DNA of 64,000 nucleotides from Thiobacillus sp. 65-29 (GCA_001899775.1 MKWN01000010.1:62001-126000), one strand, 5' to 3'; positions 35,837 to 45,536 are shown, counted from the first letter of the stretch. Program-made: numbers and translations. The notes: generated by a model from the sequence alone, not told the origin.

Positions 35837-37080
35837 CGGGCCTTCTCCCACTCGCGCCACCGCCGCGCGAAGCGCCAGTCGTCGCGCAGCGCCCAGGCTT
35901 CCACCCGCCATGTCGCGCCGTCGCGCCGCAGGCGCAGACGGCGCGGATGGAACAGGAGCGACAGCAACGTACCTGCCAGCAGACACGCCATGCCGGCGAA
36001 CACCAACCCGAGAAAGGGATCGGCAGAAAGATACAGCCCCGCCCACGGCACCGTGCCGAGGAAAGTCAAACGATAGACACCCAGATCGGCGGATTCGCCC
36101 GGTGTGAGACGCCCGCTGAAAACGATCTTGCCGCGCTGCCGGGCTTCGAGCTGGAATGCCGGCTGCTCTCGCGGTGTGAGCACCATGCGGTAGAGAATGG
36201 GTTGGCCGTCCAGTTCGACGATTTCATCGCGCTTCAGGGGGACGGCTTCAGTCCAGTCCGCGGGAGCAACGCGGAAATTGACCAGCAGGCGGTCATGGCG
36301 CCCGTCCGGCAACAGCCGGTCGAATACCGCGGTGTGGCCGATGTTCTTGTCCAGGTATACAGCATACGGCCCCACGGCATGAGGACGGTTCACCTCCACC
36401 GTGTCGCGATAAACCCCGCCCTTGTCGCGCAGGGTGACGTCGGCCCGCAATCCGGTCAGGTGCTCGCCGGCTTCCAGCTCCACGTGCAGACGGTCGAGGC
36501 GGAGACGAAAATCGGGAATGCGGGCGGGGTCGCTCCCCGTTTCCAGGAGCAGCTTGTCCGGCTGGCCGGCGTAGATTTCGCCCTCGCTCAGCTCAAGGTG
36601 TGCGCCAAAACGCGCGGGCGTGTTCAAGGCCACGCCGGCGACCAGCATCACGAAGCCCAGATGCAGCAGCGGCACGCCGAACAGCGCGAATTCCTGGTGC
36701 CGGCTTTCGTCATGCACGGCAAAGTGCCGCGCCAGCCCCGGCGGCAGCACACCCGCGCCGACCATGCGATGGCTGGGCGGCACCTTGCCGCGCAACCATG
36801 CCAGCACGCGCACGGCGTGCACCGCCATGGCCGCGAGCAGGTTGGCGCCAAGCGCCAGGCACAACACGGTAAACCCGATCGAGCCGTAGACACGCGACAG
36901 CCCGAGCCCGTCGAATGCCGGCGCAAGCCGCGGCCAGTCGGTCTGCCAGGCGTCCAGCTCCGCTGGCGCCAGCCGATCCAGTTGCGGCAGCGTGCCTCCC
37001 GCCACCGCCGCCAGCACGAGCAGGGCAAGCAGCAGCAGTCCCAGCCGGGGCGAGGCGAAAAGCCGCCACGCTGTTCGCAT
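35833..37080 (-). CDS. resB: ResB/CcsB-type cytochrome c biogenesis protein
   Basis: This 415-residue protein has the ResB pattern: N-terminal TM (LGLLLLALLVLAAVAGGTLPQ), TM2 and TM3 near 65-90 and 135-160 with LFGVPLLHLGFVMLVAG, a large periplasmic beta-rich domain (about 165-350), and a last TM before an arginine-rich tail. It partners CcsA in heme export and ligation. Start 37080 gives an ATGA overlap with the upstream 11-heme cytochrome, showing tight coupling. Confidence 0.88.
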   Translation of the reverse strand: MRTAWRLFASPRLGLLLLALLVLAAVAGGTLPQLDRLAPAELDAWQTDWPRLAPAFDGLGLSRVYGSIGFTVLCLALGANLLAAMAVHAVRVLAWLRGKVPPSHRMVGAGVLPPGLARHFAVHDESRHQEFALFGVPLLHLGFVMLVAGVALNTPARFGAHLELSEGEIYAGQPDKLLLETGSDPARIPDFRLRLDRLHVELEAGEHLTGLRADVTLRDKGGVYRDTVEVNRPHAVGPYAVYLDKNIGHTAVFDRLLPDGRHDRLLVNFRVAPADWTEAVPLKRDEIVELDGQPILYRMVLTPREQPAFQLEARQRGKIVFSGRLTPGESADLGVYRLTFLGTVPWAGLYLSADPFLGLVFAGMACLLAGTLLSLLFHPRRLRLRRDGATWRVEAWALRDDWRFARRWREWEKAR

Positions 37081-39164
37081 CACGGGAAAGTGGATTTCCG
37101 CGAGCAACTGCCGGTGCCCGAGCCGTTATGGCAGTCGGTTCTTTTCCAGGTGCCGCTGGCGATGGCATTGACGTTGGTGATGTCCGAGTTGATGCCGTAG
37201 TCGGTGCAGTCCGTGTAGACGGTCGAAGGGTCGCAGATGGGCATCTGATTATGCGCGTTGTAGGGCTCGGGGTCCTTTTTGGTGCCCCGGCCGTAAACCA
37301 GCAGCGCGCGGTTCGGCATGCCATGCGGCACGGCCGTATGACAGGCGAGACAGGGCATGTCGCGCAGGTTCACATGGCGGGCGTGCATGTTTCGGAGTCC
37401 CGCCCCGGTCGTGGCCCTGAAGCCGGTCTTGAGGGCAGTGCCGTTGTAGTCCGTCGTTCCCGCATAAATCATCCAGTCGTGGCACTTGAAGCACAGGTGG
37501 TTCTGGGTGCCGAGCATGCCGGTGGTGCGATCGTACGGCCCCCACAGGATGGGCCACACATCCGCGCCGTGCGGCCCCTTCAGGCCGGGCAGGTCGGGCT
37601 GGCTGTCGGAATGGCATTCCGAGCAGGTCATGAGCGACGTGGGCGTCATGCCGCCGATCAGCGAGGTGGCATAGTTGTTGGCACCGTCCATGAACGGATT
37701 CTTGCCCTGCGCGACCACCGGATGGTAGGAGGCGTTGTTGGGGTTGAATTCCTTGGCCTGGTCGGTGTTGATTCCACCGGCGATCATGCCGTAGGGATCC
37801 GCCGGCGGCGTCGATCCGAAAGCGTAGTAGGAGTGGCATTTGAGGCACAACTGGTGCTGGTATTGCACGTCGTCGACGACGGTATAGGTGGTCACAGGTT
37901 GCCAGGCGGCCGGCCAGGTCGGCTGCACGCCCCACACGCCCTTGTTCACCGGCGCGGCGAGGTTGTTGGTGGGATTGGGCACGCTGGGCGACACGCCAGG
38001 CGACACGGCGTGGGGGTTGTGGCAGTCCTCGCACTCGGCGTGGCGATTGGTGCCCAACTCGGCGGGTTCCTCGCGCACCTTGCCGTCCGGCATGCGCTTG
38101 GGGTTGTGGCGACCGTCGTAGGCGGGGTTTTTGGTGGGGTGCGCATACATCTTGTTCAGTGCGGCATCGATATTCCAGTACGACACGTTGCCGTTGTGGC
38201 AGACGAGACAGACCTTGGCCTCGCCGTCCTGCTTGAGAATGCGGCTGCCGCTGGTGGCGGCGTTGTGCGGCTGGTGGCAGCTCTCGCAACCGTTGGCCTT
38301 GTTGGTGGAATTGGGGTCGTTGGCAAGATTGTGCCCGGGCACGTGCCAGGGATTGTCGCCCGCGCCGTTCCATTGCCGCGTCTGTTCGCGGTGCGACATG
38401 TTGCTCACCGTGTTCCAGTACATCTTGTCATGACAGGTGCGACACAGCGGCGAACCATAACCGGCGCCATCGGTGTAGCCGACATGGAGGAATTTCGGAT
38501 TGGCCTCGACGTGCGGGTCGTGGCAGCTCGAGCATTGCATCTGGCCGCTGCTGTCCGGCTTGATCTTGCCGGTGAGCGCGGCGGGCGAGACAAGCTCGGG
38601 ATTGGTCGCCGCGAGGGTGGTATCGTAGGTGAAGGAAACCGGGTGATCGTTGCGCAGGTCGGTGCCCAGGCTCGCCGGCCCGGTGAGAAAGGCTTCGAGG
38701 CCGGAAATCGTGCCTGCGGCCTGATGGCCGAACGGCAGGTTCTGCACGCCGCCCAGCGCGACCGTGCCGTCATGGCAGGACAGGCACAGCTTGGAGGTGC
38801 CACTGGGTTGTCCGGGCGCCGCGGCGGCAAGCGTGTTGCTACCGTAGGGTGTGTACACCGCCGCCGAAAGCGCGTGGTTCCACAGCGGCACCGCGGGGTT
38901 GCTGTTGTGGGGCGTGTGGCAAAAGACGCAGATCTGGCTTTCGGCCGTCGCCTTGTGGGTGCCGGGGCCACTGGCGGACAGGTTGTGTTTGGTGTTGGCG
39001 ATGTTGGCCATGCCCGACGCGGTCCAGCCGAGCAGGCCGACGACGAGCAGGATGGCGCCAAACCATCCCCAGGAGTGGTTTTTTGCGCGCGGTCGCTGCC
39101 GGTCGCGGAATTTTACGCGCGCATCGGTCGCGTGCGCGGCGAACAAGGCTGACCTATCTTGCAT
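37080..39164 (-). CDS. 11-heme c-type cytochrome
   Basis: This 694-residue protein has an N-terminal anchor or uncleaved signal (WFGAILLVVGLLGWTASG, residues about 33-50) and eleven CxxCH motifs, from CVFCH to CLACH. The final segment has TDCHN, which looks like a heme site that lost its first cysteine. Its first 200 residues resemble the tetraheme protein at 51897-52604 motif by motif (NTKHNLS, CVFCHTPH, PLWNH, CLSCHDGTVA, NDHPV). It overlaps the NHL gene stop upstream and resB downstream. Periplasmic or extracellular electron carrier; partners inferred from position. Confidence 0.88.
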   Translation of the reverse strand: MQDRSALFAAHATDARVKFRDRQRPRAKNHSWGWFGAILLVVGLLGWTASGMANIANTKHNLSASGPGTHKATAESQICVFCHTPHNSNPAVPLWNHALSAAVYTPYGSNTLAAAAPGQPSGTSKLCLSCHDGTVALGGVQNLPFGHQAAGTISGLEAFLTGPASLGTDLRNDHPVSFTYDTTLAATNPELVSPAALTGKIKPDSSGQMQCSSCHDPHVEANPKFLHVGYTDGAGYGSPLCRTCHDKMYWNTVSNMSHREQTRQWNGAGDNPWHVPGHNLANDPNSTNKANGCESCHQPHNAATSGSRILKQDGEAKVCLVCHNGNVSYWNIDAALNKMYAHPTKNPAYDGRHNPKRMPDGKVREEPAELGTNRHAECEDCHNPHAVSPGVSPSVPNPTNNLAAPVNKGVWGVQPTWPAAWQPVTTYTVVDDVQYQHQLCLKCHSYYAFGSTPPADPYGMIAGGINTDQAKEFNPNNASYHPVVAQGKNPFMDGANNYATSLIGGMTPTSLMTCSECHSDSQPDLPGLKGPHGADVWPILWGPYDRTTGMLGTQNHLCFKCHDWMIYAGTTDYNGTALKTGFRATTGAGLRNMHARHVNLRDMPCLACHTAVPHGMPNRALLVYGRGTKKDPEPYNAHNQMPICDPSTVYTDCTDYGINSDITNVNAIASGTWKRTDCHNGSGTGSCSRKSTFP

Positions 39165-40206
39165 CACGGCCTCCGAGATACTGGAAAATCTGCACGCGGT
39201 TGTTGTACGAGTCGGCGACGTAGATCCGGTTCTGCGCGTCGATCAGCATGCCCGCCGGCAGCCAGAACTTGCCCGGCTCCTGGCCGGAGGTGCCCCAGAA
39301 CAGCAGCAGGCGCCCCGTTTCATCGAACACCTGGACATTGTCGAAGCCCGCATCGCTCACATACACATGGCCTTCGCTGTCCATCGCCACACCTTTGGGC
39401 GCGGAAAAATCGCCGGAGCCGTCACCGTGCTTGCCGAAAGCGGAAATCCGGCGACCCTCGGCGTCGAAAATCTGGATGCGCATGTTCATGCTGTCGGTCA
39501 CCGCGAGGCGGCCGTGACGATCCAGCGCGAGGAAGGTGGGAAAATTGAACTCCCCGGCTTCGCTGCCGCGGCGGCCGATCGTGCCGACAAGCTTGCCGCT
39601 CGTCAGATCGACGATCTTGATGTCGTGCGCCGGCGTATCGGCGACATAGAGACGCTGGCGCGCGCGGTCGATGACCAGTGCCGACGGACGCTTGAGCCAG
39701 CCCGCGGTGTCGAGGAGGCGCTCGAACTTGCCATCCGACCTGAATATGAAAATCTTGTTCAGTTCGCCGTCGGCAACATAAATATTATCTTTGCCGTCCA
39801 CCGCAAGACCGATGGGCAGGCGCAGGGTATCCCACTTGCTGCCGCGCACGAATGCATAGCTGCGCTTGCTGCGGTCGAAGATGTGCACGCGCCCGCGCTT
39901 GGTGTCGGCCACCAGCAGGCGGTCCCGGCCATCGACAGCGACCGCCATCGGACGAACGATGTGCTCGTCGTCCGCCTCGCCGCGGATGAAGTCCCACACC
40001 TTGCGGAAAAATCCCCTTTTGTACCCGATATCTTCTGGGCCGGAAATCGACCCGACGTAGCGGATACGCGGCTGCAACGGCGGCGACGGCCACACCAGTT
40101 CAGGCGTGACAGCCGGCTGGGCATCCCCCGTCGGCGCGGCGTCCTTCGCCCACGTGGCGGGCGCCGCCACGAACAGGGCGAGCGTGAGGCACGGCAGCGT
40201 CTTCAT
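39154..40206 (-). CDS. Exported NHL-repeat beta-propeller protein
   Basis: This 350-residue protein has a signal peptide (MKTLPCLTLALFVAAPATWA), a conserved entry segment LVWPSPPLQPRIRYVG shared with the protein at 52704, and about six NHL blades with the DxxGRLxVxDSxNxRIQIF pattern. It is likely a periplasmic or surface scaffold for the cytochromes; no catalytic residues are evident. I chose 40206 for the signal peptide. In-frame ATGs just after the previous stop (about 40315) would add some 36 residues. Confidence 0.8.
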   Translation of the reverse strand: MKTLPCLTLALFVAAPATWAKDAAPTGDAQPAVTPELVWPSPPLQPRIRYVGSISGPEDIGYKRGFFRKVWDFIRGEADDEHIVRPMAVAVDGRDRLLVADTKRGRVHIFDRSKRSYAFVRGSKWDTLRLPIGLAVDGKDNIYVADGELNKIFIFRSDGKFERLLDTAGWLKRPSALVIDRARQRLYVADTPAHDIKIVDLTSGKLVGTIGRRGSEAGEFNFPTFLALDRHGRLAVTDSMNMRIQIFDAEGRRISAFGKHGDGSGDFSAPKGVAMDSEGHVYVSDAGFDNVQVFDETGRLLLFWGTSGQEPGKFWLPAGMLIDAQNRIYVADSYNNRVQIFQYLGGRDAR

Positions 40207-40318
40207 CGCGTGGCGCAGGCGTACGCGCCAGCGCGCGAGGCGGGAATTCCGGGTGTCCGCAATGACGGATATCGACCAGTTCAGCGTCTGTTTCACGGGT
40301 TCCAATCTCATCATCATC

Positions 40319-43300
40319 TTATCGATAAAGCAAATGCTTACGGCGCGAAGTGTCGCCGTGGAAATACTTGTAGCGGAACAGCGCATCGAGGCCATGGCAA
40401 TCGGCACACAGGGAAAAATCGCTGGTGTTGCGCAGGAAACTGCTGCGCGCGTCGCCCTCGACGTTGCGCCCCTCGCCACCCTGCGGATGCTGCACGCTCC
40501 ACTGGTGGGCATTGTGGCAGGTCGGACAGGAAATGACGCCGGAGCCGCTGCGCACCCCCTCGGGCGTGAACACGGGGAAATGGCCGCCGTTTTCGCGCCG
40601 GTTGCCCGGGTTGGAGATGACGTTGACCTTTGCCGGATGGCTGCCCTGCAGCGGAATCTTCGCCGCGGCCACCTTCTCCGCGGCGTGACAGGAACGGCAC
40701 AGACGTTCCATCGCGTCGTTGCCCTCGCCCAGCGGACGCGCCCACAGGCGCACCTGGGCCGCCGCGTTGTGCACCATGTGGCACTGTCCGCACACGCCGG
40801 AGGCCTGCGTGTCCTGCGCGCGGATGTTGGTGGCCTGCGGTGCGGTGATGGCAAGATCGTGGTCGGTGTCCTTCACCTGCTGCTTGTCGGAGTGACAGTT
40901 CGCGCACAGGGTCGGCGCCGGCCAGGCCGGTGCACGCAGAAAGCTGTCGGCAGCCCCGCCTTCGACGTCGGTCCGTGCGCCGGCCTTGCTGGCGGGGTTC
41001 GCCGGATCCCATTGGTGCAGGTCGTGGCAGGTCGCGCACGCCACCTTGCCCTGTGCGGCGTCCTTCCTGCCCTCGGCGGTGAACAGCGGCAGGGTGGTGC
41101 TGCCGCCGATGTTCTTCAGGTCCACCCGCAAGGGATGGCTGTTGGCGCCGGTCTGTTTTTTCGCGGCGACACCCCCGTCGCGGTGGCATTCGGCGCACAA
41201 CACTTCGATGCCATCCTGTCCCGGCCCGGTGGCGCGCGCCCACATCTTGGCACCATTGCCGTTGTGCGGCAGGTGACAGGCGCCGCACACACCGCTCTCC
41301 GCGGTGGTGCGTCCCTTCGTATTAGACGCGCTGGGCGCGGAAATGGCGAGGTTGTGCTTGGACAGGGCGATCGCGCCCTTGTCCACATGGCAGTTGGCGC
41401 ACAGTGTTCCCTTGCTGTCGTTCGGCAGACGCAGGAAGCTGGATTCAACGGTGCCTTTGGTCGTTTTCGGATCGCCGGCGGGCCTGGTTTTACCGCCCGG
41501 CGCCCAGTTGTGCGGGTCGTGACAGGTGCCGCACGCCACGTTGCCGCCTTCCGCAGCCGGCACACCGTGCGGGTCATAGAGCGGCAGCACGGTACCGGGC
41601 GTGGCGATGCTCCCGGGCGGCACCGTCCATTGTCCGTCTTTTGCCGTAATGCCAATGCGCGCGATGGGCACGCCCACGGGATGGCTGTTGTCACCGACGG
41701 TGCGCTTGCGCGCAAGTCCCGCGGCATTGTGGCAGTTGAGGCAGGCCGACGAAGCGGGATCGGTTCCGGTCAGCACCTCGCGCGCCCACATGCGTGGCCC
41801 GCCGCCATTGTGCGGCAGATGGCAGCTCGCGCACACGCCGGCCTGCGCCGGGGTCTGCCCGCGGATGTTGCGCGCCGTCGGCGCCATCACGGCAAGATCG
41901 TGCTTGGTGTTGACGATCCCGGACTTGTTCGTGTGGCAGGTGAGGCACAGCCCGGCATCCGGACCGTTGGGCTTGCGCAGGAACTTGTCGCTGCCGCTGG
42001 CAGGATCGCCCGGCTTCGATGCCTTCTGCGGATCGCGCGGATCCCACTGGTGTGGATCGTGACAACTGGCGCACGCCACCCGACCCTTGCCGTCACCCAC
42101 CGACTTGACGCCCTCGCGCGTGTACCCCGGCAACGCCACGGCTGCGCCGAGACGCGCCATGTCGCGTCCCACCGGGTGCGTATGCGTGCCGACCTGCCGC
42201 TCGGCAGCCAGGCCGCCGTCGGTGTGACAGGTGAGACACAGGTCGGACACCGGGTCGTCGCCGGGCTTCACCGTGCGCGCCCACATCTTCGGCCCCTGCC
42301 CGCCGTGCGGCACATGGCAGGCGCTGCACACGCCGGCACGGCCCACTTCCTGGCCGCGCACGTTCCTGTCGGCCGGGTTCAGCAGTGCCATGTTGTGCTT
42401 GCTCGTCGCCACGCTGCGCTGACCGACATGGCAGGTCTGGCACAGTTGCGACTGCGGATTGGGGGCGACGAGAATGCGCGCACCCTCTTCGGCGAAATGC
42501 GGCTTGTGGCAGGTCTGGCAGATCACCGTGCCGCCCTCGCCCAGCTTCGCGCCGCGTTCCAGCAGCGCCTGCGGGATCTTCACCTTGTCGGGGCGGACGT
42601 TCACCGGATGCGTCGCCATGCGTCCCGCCTCGGCGAGCGAGCGCGCATAGCGATCGGCGTGGCAGGTGCCGCACAGCTCGGAGTTGGGGTTCTTCACCGC
42701 CAGCAGTTTCTTCTCCGGTGCGCCGTGGACGAGGTGGCAGGACTGGCAGATCACGTTCCTGCCACCACCGAATTTGGAGCCCGCCTCCGTCAGTGCGCCC
42801 GGAATTTCCTTCATTTGCCTGAACACCGGGTGGTTGCCTTCATCGGGACCGGTGCCGCGTTCCAGGTGGCAGCTCATGCACAGGCTGGAATCGACGTTCT
42901 TCATGCGCAGGAACACCGGGGAGAGTTTTTCGCCCCACTCCACGCCGTGCGCGCTGTGGCACGTGCCGCAATACACCTTGCCGTCCTCGTTGAGCGGGAA
43001 CAACTGCTTGCCGTCCGCGGTCGGGATGTTCACCTTGCCCGAGGGCTTGACCCCGATGGGATGGAAATTCTGGCGATTCTTCCACGCGAAACGCGAATCC
43101 AGCACGAAGCCGTCGTGACAGGAAAAGCACATGCGGTCGGTGCTCGCCGCGTCCTGCCTGCCGGTCGCGACCGTCGGTTTCGGATCGTAAGCAATCAATG
43201 GCGTGACGTCCTTGCGGTTGAAATCCACCAGCCACATGACGTGGCAGGTGGAGCATTCACGCTGCGGCGAAATATCCCGCGCCGCCTCCGCCCAACGCGG

Positions 43301-43387
43301 CAGCAGCGCGAGCAGCGCCAGCCCGGCGAGCAGCAGGATCGTGGACCAGCCTGCGGCGATACGCGGCAGCGTCGACATCGCATTCAT
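40319..43387 (-). CDS. 24-heme c-type cytochrome with tandem tetraheme modules
   Basis: This 1022-residue exported protein has a hydrophobic signal segment at residues 14-30 and 24 CxxCH motifs. From about residue 245 a module of some 155 residues with four hemes repeats: CxxCHDPHQWDP, then CLTCH with KHDLAVMAP, then CASCHLPHNGGGPRMWAR, then CLNCH. About four modules are complete and a partial one with two hemes ends the protein. Such arrays act as molecular wires. It overlaps the upstream NHL gene by 4 bp (ATGA). The far end of the frame, to 43789, is non-coding shadow. Confidence 0.92.
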   Translation of the reverse strand: MNAMSTLPRIAAGWSTILLLAGLALLALLPRWAEAARDISPQRECSTCHVMWLVDFNRKDVTPLIAYDPKPTVATGRQDAASTDRMCFSCHDGFVLDSRFAWKNRQNFHPIGVKPSGKVNIPTADGKQLFPLNEDGKVYCGTCHSAHGVEWGEKLSPVFLRMKNVDSSLCMSCHLERGTGPDEGNHPVFRQMKEIPGALTEAGSKFGGGRNVICQSCHLVHGAPEKKLLAVKNPNSELCGTCHADRYARSLAEAGRMATHPVNVRPDKVKIPQALLERGAKLGEGGTVICQTCHKPHFAEEGARILVAPNPQSQLCQTCHVGQRSVATSKHNMALLNPADRNVRGQEVGRAGVCSACHVPHGGQGPKMWARTVKPGDDPVSDLCLTCHTDGGLAAERQVGTHTHPVGRDMARLGAAVALPGYTREGVKSVGDGKGRVACASCHDPHQWDPRDPQKASKPGDPASGSDKFLRKPNGPDAGLCLTCHTNKSGIVNTKHDLAVMAPTARNIRGQTPAQAGVCASCHLPHNGGGPRMWAREVLTGTDPASSACLNCHNAAGLARKRTVGDNSHPVGVPIARIGITAKDGQWTVPPGSIATPGTVLPLYDPHGVPAAEGGNVACGTCHDPHNWAPGGKTRPAGDPKTTKGTVESSFLRLPNDSKGTLCANCHVDKGAIALSKHNLAISAPSASNTKGRTTAESGVCGACHLPHNGNGAKMWARATGPGQDGIEVLCAECHRDGGVAAKKQTGANSHPLRVDLKNIGGSTTLPLFTAEGRKDAAQGKVACATCHDLHQWDPANPASKAGARTDVEGGAADSFLRAPAWPAPTLCANCHSDKQQVKDTDHDLAITAPQATNIRAQDTQASGVCGQCHMVHNAAAQVRLWARPLGEGNDAMERLCRSCHAAEKVAAAKIPLQGSHPAKVNVISNPGNRRENGGHFPVFTPEGVRSGSGVISCPTCHNAHQWSVQHPQGGEGRNVEGDARSSFLRNTSDFSLCADCHGLDALFRYKYFHGDTSRRKHLLYR

Positions 43388-44307
43388 CGCACGCTGTATA
43401 CGGACACCTTGTTCGCCAGCATTTCGGCCACGAACAGGCGATCCGATGCGTCGACGGCGATGCCGCCCGGCGCCGTGAACCGGCGGACCTTGCCGCGGGC
43501 GCCCAGCACGCGCTGGAAGCGGTAGTCGCTGCCGAACATCTCGACCACATCCATGTAGCTGTCCGTCACGTAGATGCGCCCGCCACGGTCGACCGCGACG
43601 CCCTTGGGGCGAAAAAGCTGCCCGGGCAGGACACCCCAACTGCCGACCTGGAATACGAAACGCCCCTGCGGTTCGAAGATCTGCACGCGTGAATTGAGCG
43701 CGTCCACGACGTACACGTTGCCGTCGGGCGCCACGACGACCGAAGCCGGATAACGGAACTCGCCCTGCGCTTCGCCCTCGGCACCCCACTGGCGCAGCAC
43801 CTGGCCGGCGGTGCTGTAGGCGGTAAGGCGGTGTCCGCCGGTTACATAGAGCGTCTGGCCGTCTGCAGTCGGTGCCACGTCGATGGGGCGAGCACTACCG
43901 GTGCGGAACGATCCACCGAAACGGCCATTGCCGTCGAACATCTGGATGCGCCGGTTGCCGCTGTCCGCCACGTAAACGCGACCCTGCGCGTCGGTGCCGA
44001 TTCCCACCGGATCGGCAAACTCCCCGTTGCCCTCGCCCTTGCCGCCAAATGCAAAGAGAAATTTTCCCGCAGACGAGAACACCGCCACCCGGTGGTTGCC
44101 GCCGTCGACCACGTACACCTTCCCGCCTGCGCCAATCGCCACATCGCTCGGCAGCGACAGGCTGCTTCCGCCACCGGCCGTGAGATCGAACAGGTGCCGC
44201 GTCTCGGCCAGCGGAACCTCAGCGACAGCAACCCCGACCCCGGCGAGGCCGATAAGGATCGCGCTGGCGGCGTGCCGCAGGATCCGGCGCAGCCCGTCGC
44301 AGCTCAT
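43384..44307 (-). CDS. NHL-repeat beta-propeller protein
   Basis: This 307-residue protein has a hydrophobic export segment (ASAILIGLAGVGVAVAE) followed by about six NHL blades (GGKVYVVDGGNHRVAVF, GRVYVADSGNRRIQMF, GNVYVVDALNSRVQIF, GRIYVTDSYMDVVEMF). It lacks the LVWPxPP entry segment of the other two NHL proteins here. The start lies 1 bp after the triheme gene, and its stop overlaps the 24-heme gene, so the stoichiometry of the three products is probably coordinated. Confidence 0.82.
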   Translation of the reverse strand: MSCDGLRRILRHAASAILIGLAGVGVAVAEVPLAETRHLFDLTAGGGSSLSLPSDVAIGAGGKVYVVDGGNHRVAVFSSAGKFLFAFGGKGEGNGEFADPVGIGTDAQGRVYVADSGNRRIQMFDGNGRFGGSFRTGSARPIDVAPTADGQTLYVTGGHRLTAYSTAGQVLRQWGAEGEAQGEFRYPASVVVAPDGNVYVVDALNSRVQIFEPQGRFVFQVGSWGVLPGQLFRPKGVAVDRGGRIYVTDSYMDVVEMFGSDYRFQRVLGARGKVRRFTAPGGIAVDASDRLFVAEMLANKVSVYSVR

Positions 44308-44308
44308 A

Positions 44309-45397
44309 CTACGGGGTGGCGCCCTGCGCAGGCGGGGCCGGCGGCGCATCGAAGGTGTTGCGCCACCAACTGCGCGGATCGCGCTTGATGTCTTCTGCGC
44401 TCGGCGCCGGTGCCTTGGCATCGGTGCCGAACAGCACACCCTGACGCGCCTTGTTCGTCTCGTCGAGGAAGATCGAGGGAATGTAGAACTCCCGGTATTT
44501 CTGCACGATGCCGACGATGTTCAGATTGGTGAGGGCCTGAATGCGCCGTTCGGAGAAGCCCAGCGCACGATACGGCACGTAGCTCTGTTTCTCCTCGGTG
44601 TGGCAGCGGGTGCAGAAGCGCCCGATGGGGTTCACCTGGCTGTGGAAGGCCTTCTTGATCGAACCGAGATCCTGGTCGGAAAGCTGGCTGCGCAGCTTGA
44701 TGAACTCCTGCGCTTCCGGCGCATCCTCGGTGATCTCCAGCAGCGCTTCGCGTCCGTTCAGCGTGGTGTACGGCACGACCTTGGAATAATAGTCGTCGGT
44801 TTCGAACAGCGAACCGGTTGCCGCGTCGACGTCAGTGCCGAAGGGTTTGCCCTTGACCTCGATACCCGAATAGTTCAGCCAGCGCAGGTTGACGGTCTGC
44901 TCGGGAACCTTGCGGTCGTCCGCGTGGCAGGTCATGCAGCCGAGGAACTGGGTGTGCATGTTGAGCAACGTGCGGATCATGGGTTTCTTCGCGTGCGGAT
45001 AGTCACTGTGGCAGGTCGAGCACACCGGGCGCTTGCCCTGTTTGAGCGGGTCGACCGCCGGCACGTTGTGAAAATGACGTGCACGCTCCTTCTGCCGCTC
45101 CACATCCAGTTTGGCCAGCAGCGTGGGTGCCTCGGGTTCCTTCTTCCTGCCGCCGACCATGGAATAAACGGACGAGGCCAGCAGGACGCCAATGACGATC
45201 CACAGGAACACGGACACCATCCACGCCCACACCGGATGGTTGCGGCGCAAACCGGAGATGGAGAAGAAATCGCGCCGGAGCTCGCCCGGGATGCGCGCCT
45301 TGTGATCGATGATGATCAGCACGGCGATGGCGAAGAGGATGAACATCACCACGGCCAGCGCCACGAAGATGCCATCGAGTTGAACGGTTTGATGCAT
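44309..45397 (-). CDS. Membrane-anchored triheme cytochrome c
   Basis: This 362-residue protein has two membrane helices at the N-terminus (about residues 9-30 and 55-75), then a periplasmic domain with three heme sites: CSTCH, CMTCH and CTRCH. Several histidines (MHTQFLG, KAFHSQV) could be distal ligands. I chose the ATG at 45397 because GAGGA lies 6 bp before it; an ATG at 45403 is possible. Beside the cytochrome b at 45600 it is a good candidate to take electrons from the quinone pool. Confidence 0.83.
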   Translation of the reverse strand: MHQTVQLDGIFVALAVVMFILFAIAVLIIIDHKARIPGELRRDFFSISGLRRNHPVWAWMVSVFLWIVIGVLLASSVYSMVGGRKKEPEAPTLLAKLDVERQKERARHFHNVPAVDPLKQGKRPVCSTCHSDYPHAKKPMIRTLLNMHTQFLGCMTCHADDRKVPEQTVNLRWLNYSGIEVKGKPFGTDVDAATGSLFETDDYYSKVVPYTTLNGREALLEITEDAPEAQEFIKLRSQLSDQDLGSIKKAFHSQVNPIGRFCTRCHTEEKQSYVPYRALGFSERRIQALTNLNIVGIVQKYREFYIPSIFLDETNKARQGVLFGTDAKAPAPSAEDIKRDPRSWWRNTFDAPPAPPAQGATP

Positions 45398-45419
45398 GGT
45401 CATTCCTCAAGTTTGATCG

Positions 45420-45536
45420 TCAGCCCTGGGTGAACATCAGCCAGATCGCGTACAGGCCGAACACGGTCCATGCCAGCACGAAAGCCAGCGAGCCGTAGGC
45501 GAGCACTTTCTGCCAGGTTTTCAGTTCGGTCTTCAT
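45420..45536 (-). CDS. 38-residue single-span membrane protein
   Basis: An open frame of 39 codons starts at ATG 45536 with MKTELKTWQKVLAYGSLAF and continues through one hydrophobic helix to the end WLMFTQG. The N-terminal charge pattern predicts an N-in topology. It fits exactly between the cytochrome b and the triheme cytochrome genes, on the same strand, leaving only short spacers. The size and position recall small subunits of membrane redox complexes. The other frame across this spot (45400-45603) has no such features. Confidence 0.6.
   Translation of the reverse strand: MKTELKTWQKVLAYGSLAFVLAWTVFGLYAIWLMFTQG

Noticed and set aside
40207-40854. Long upstream extension of the NHL frame ending at 39154
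   Set aside because: It lies inside the 24-heme gene and gives an Arg-rich sequence; the signal peptide MKTLPCLTLALFVAAPATWA marks the real start.
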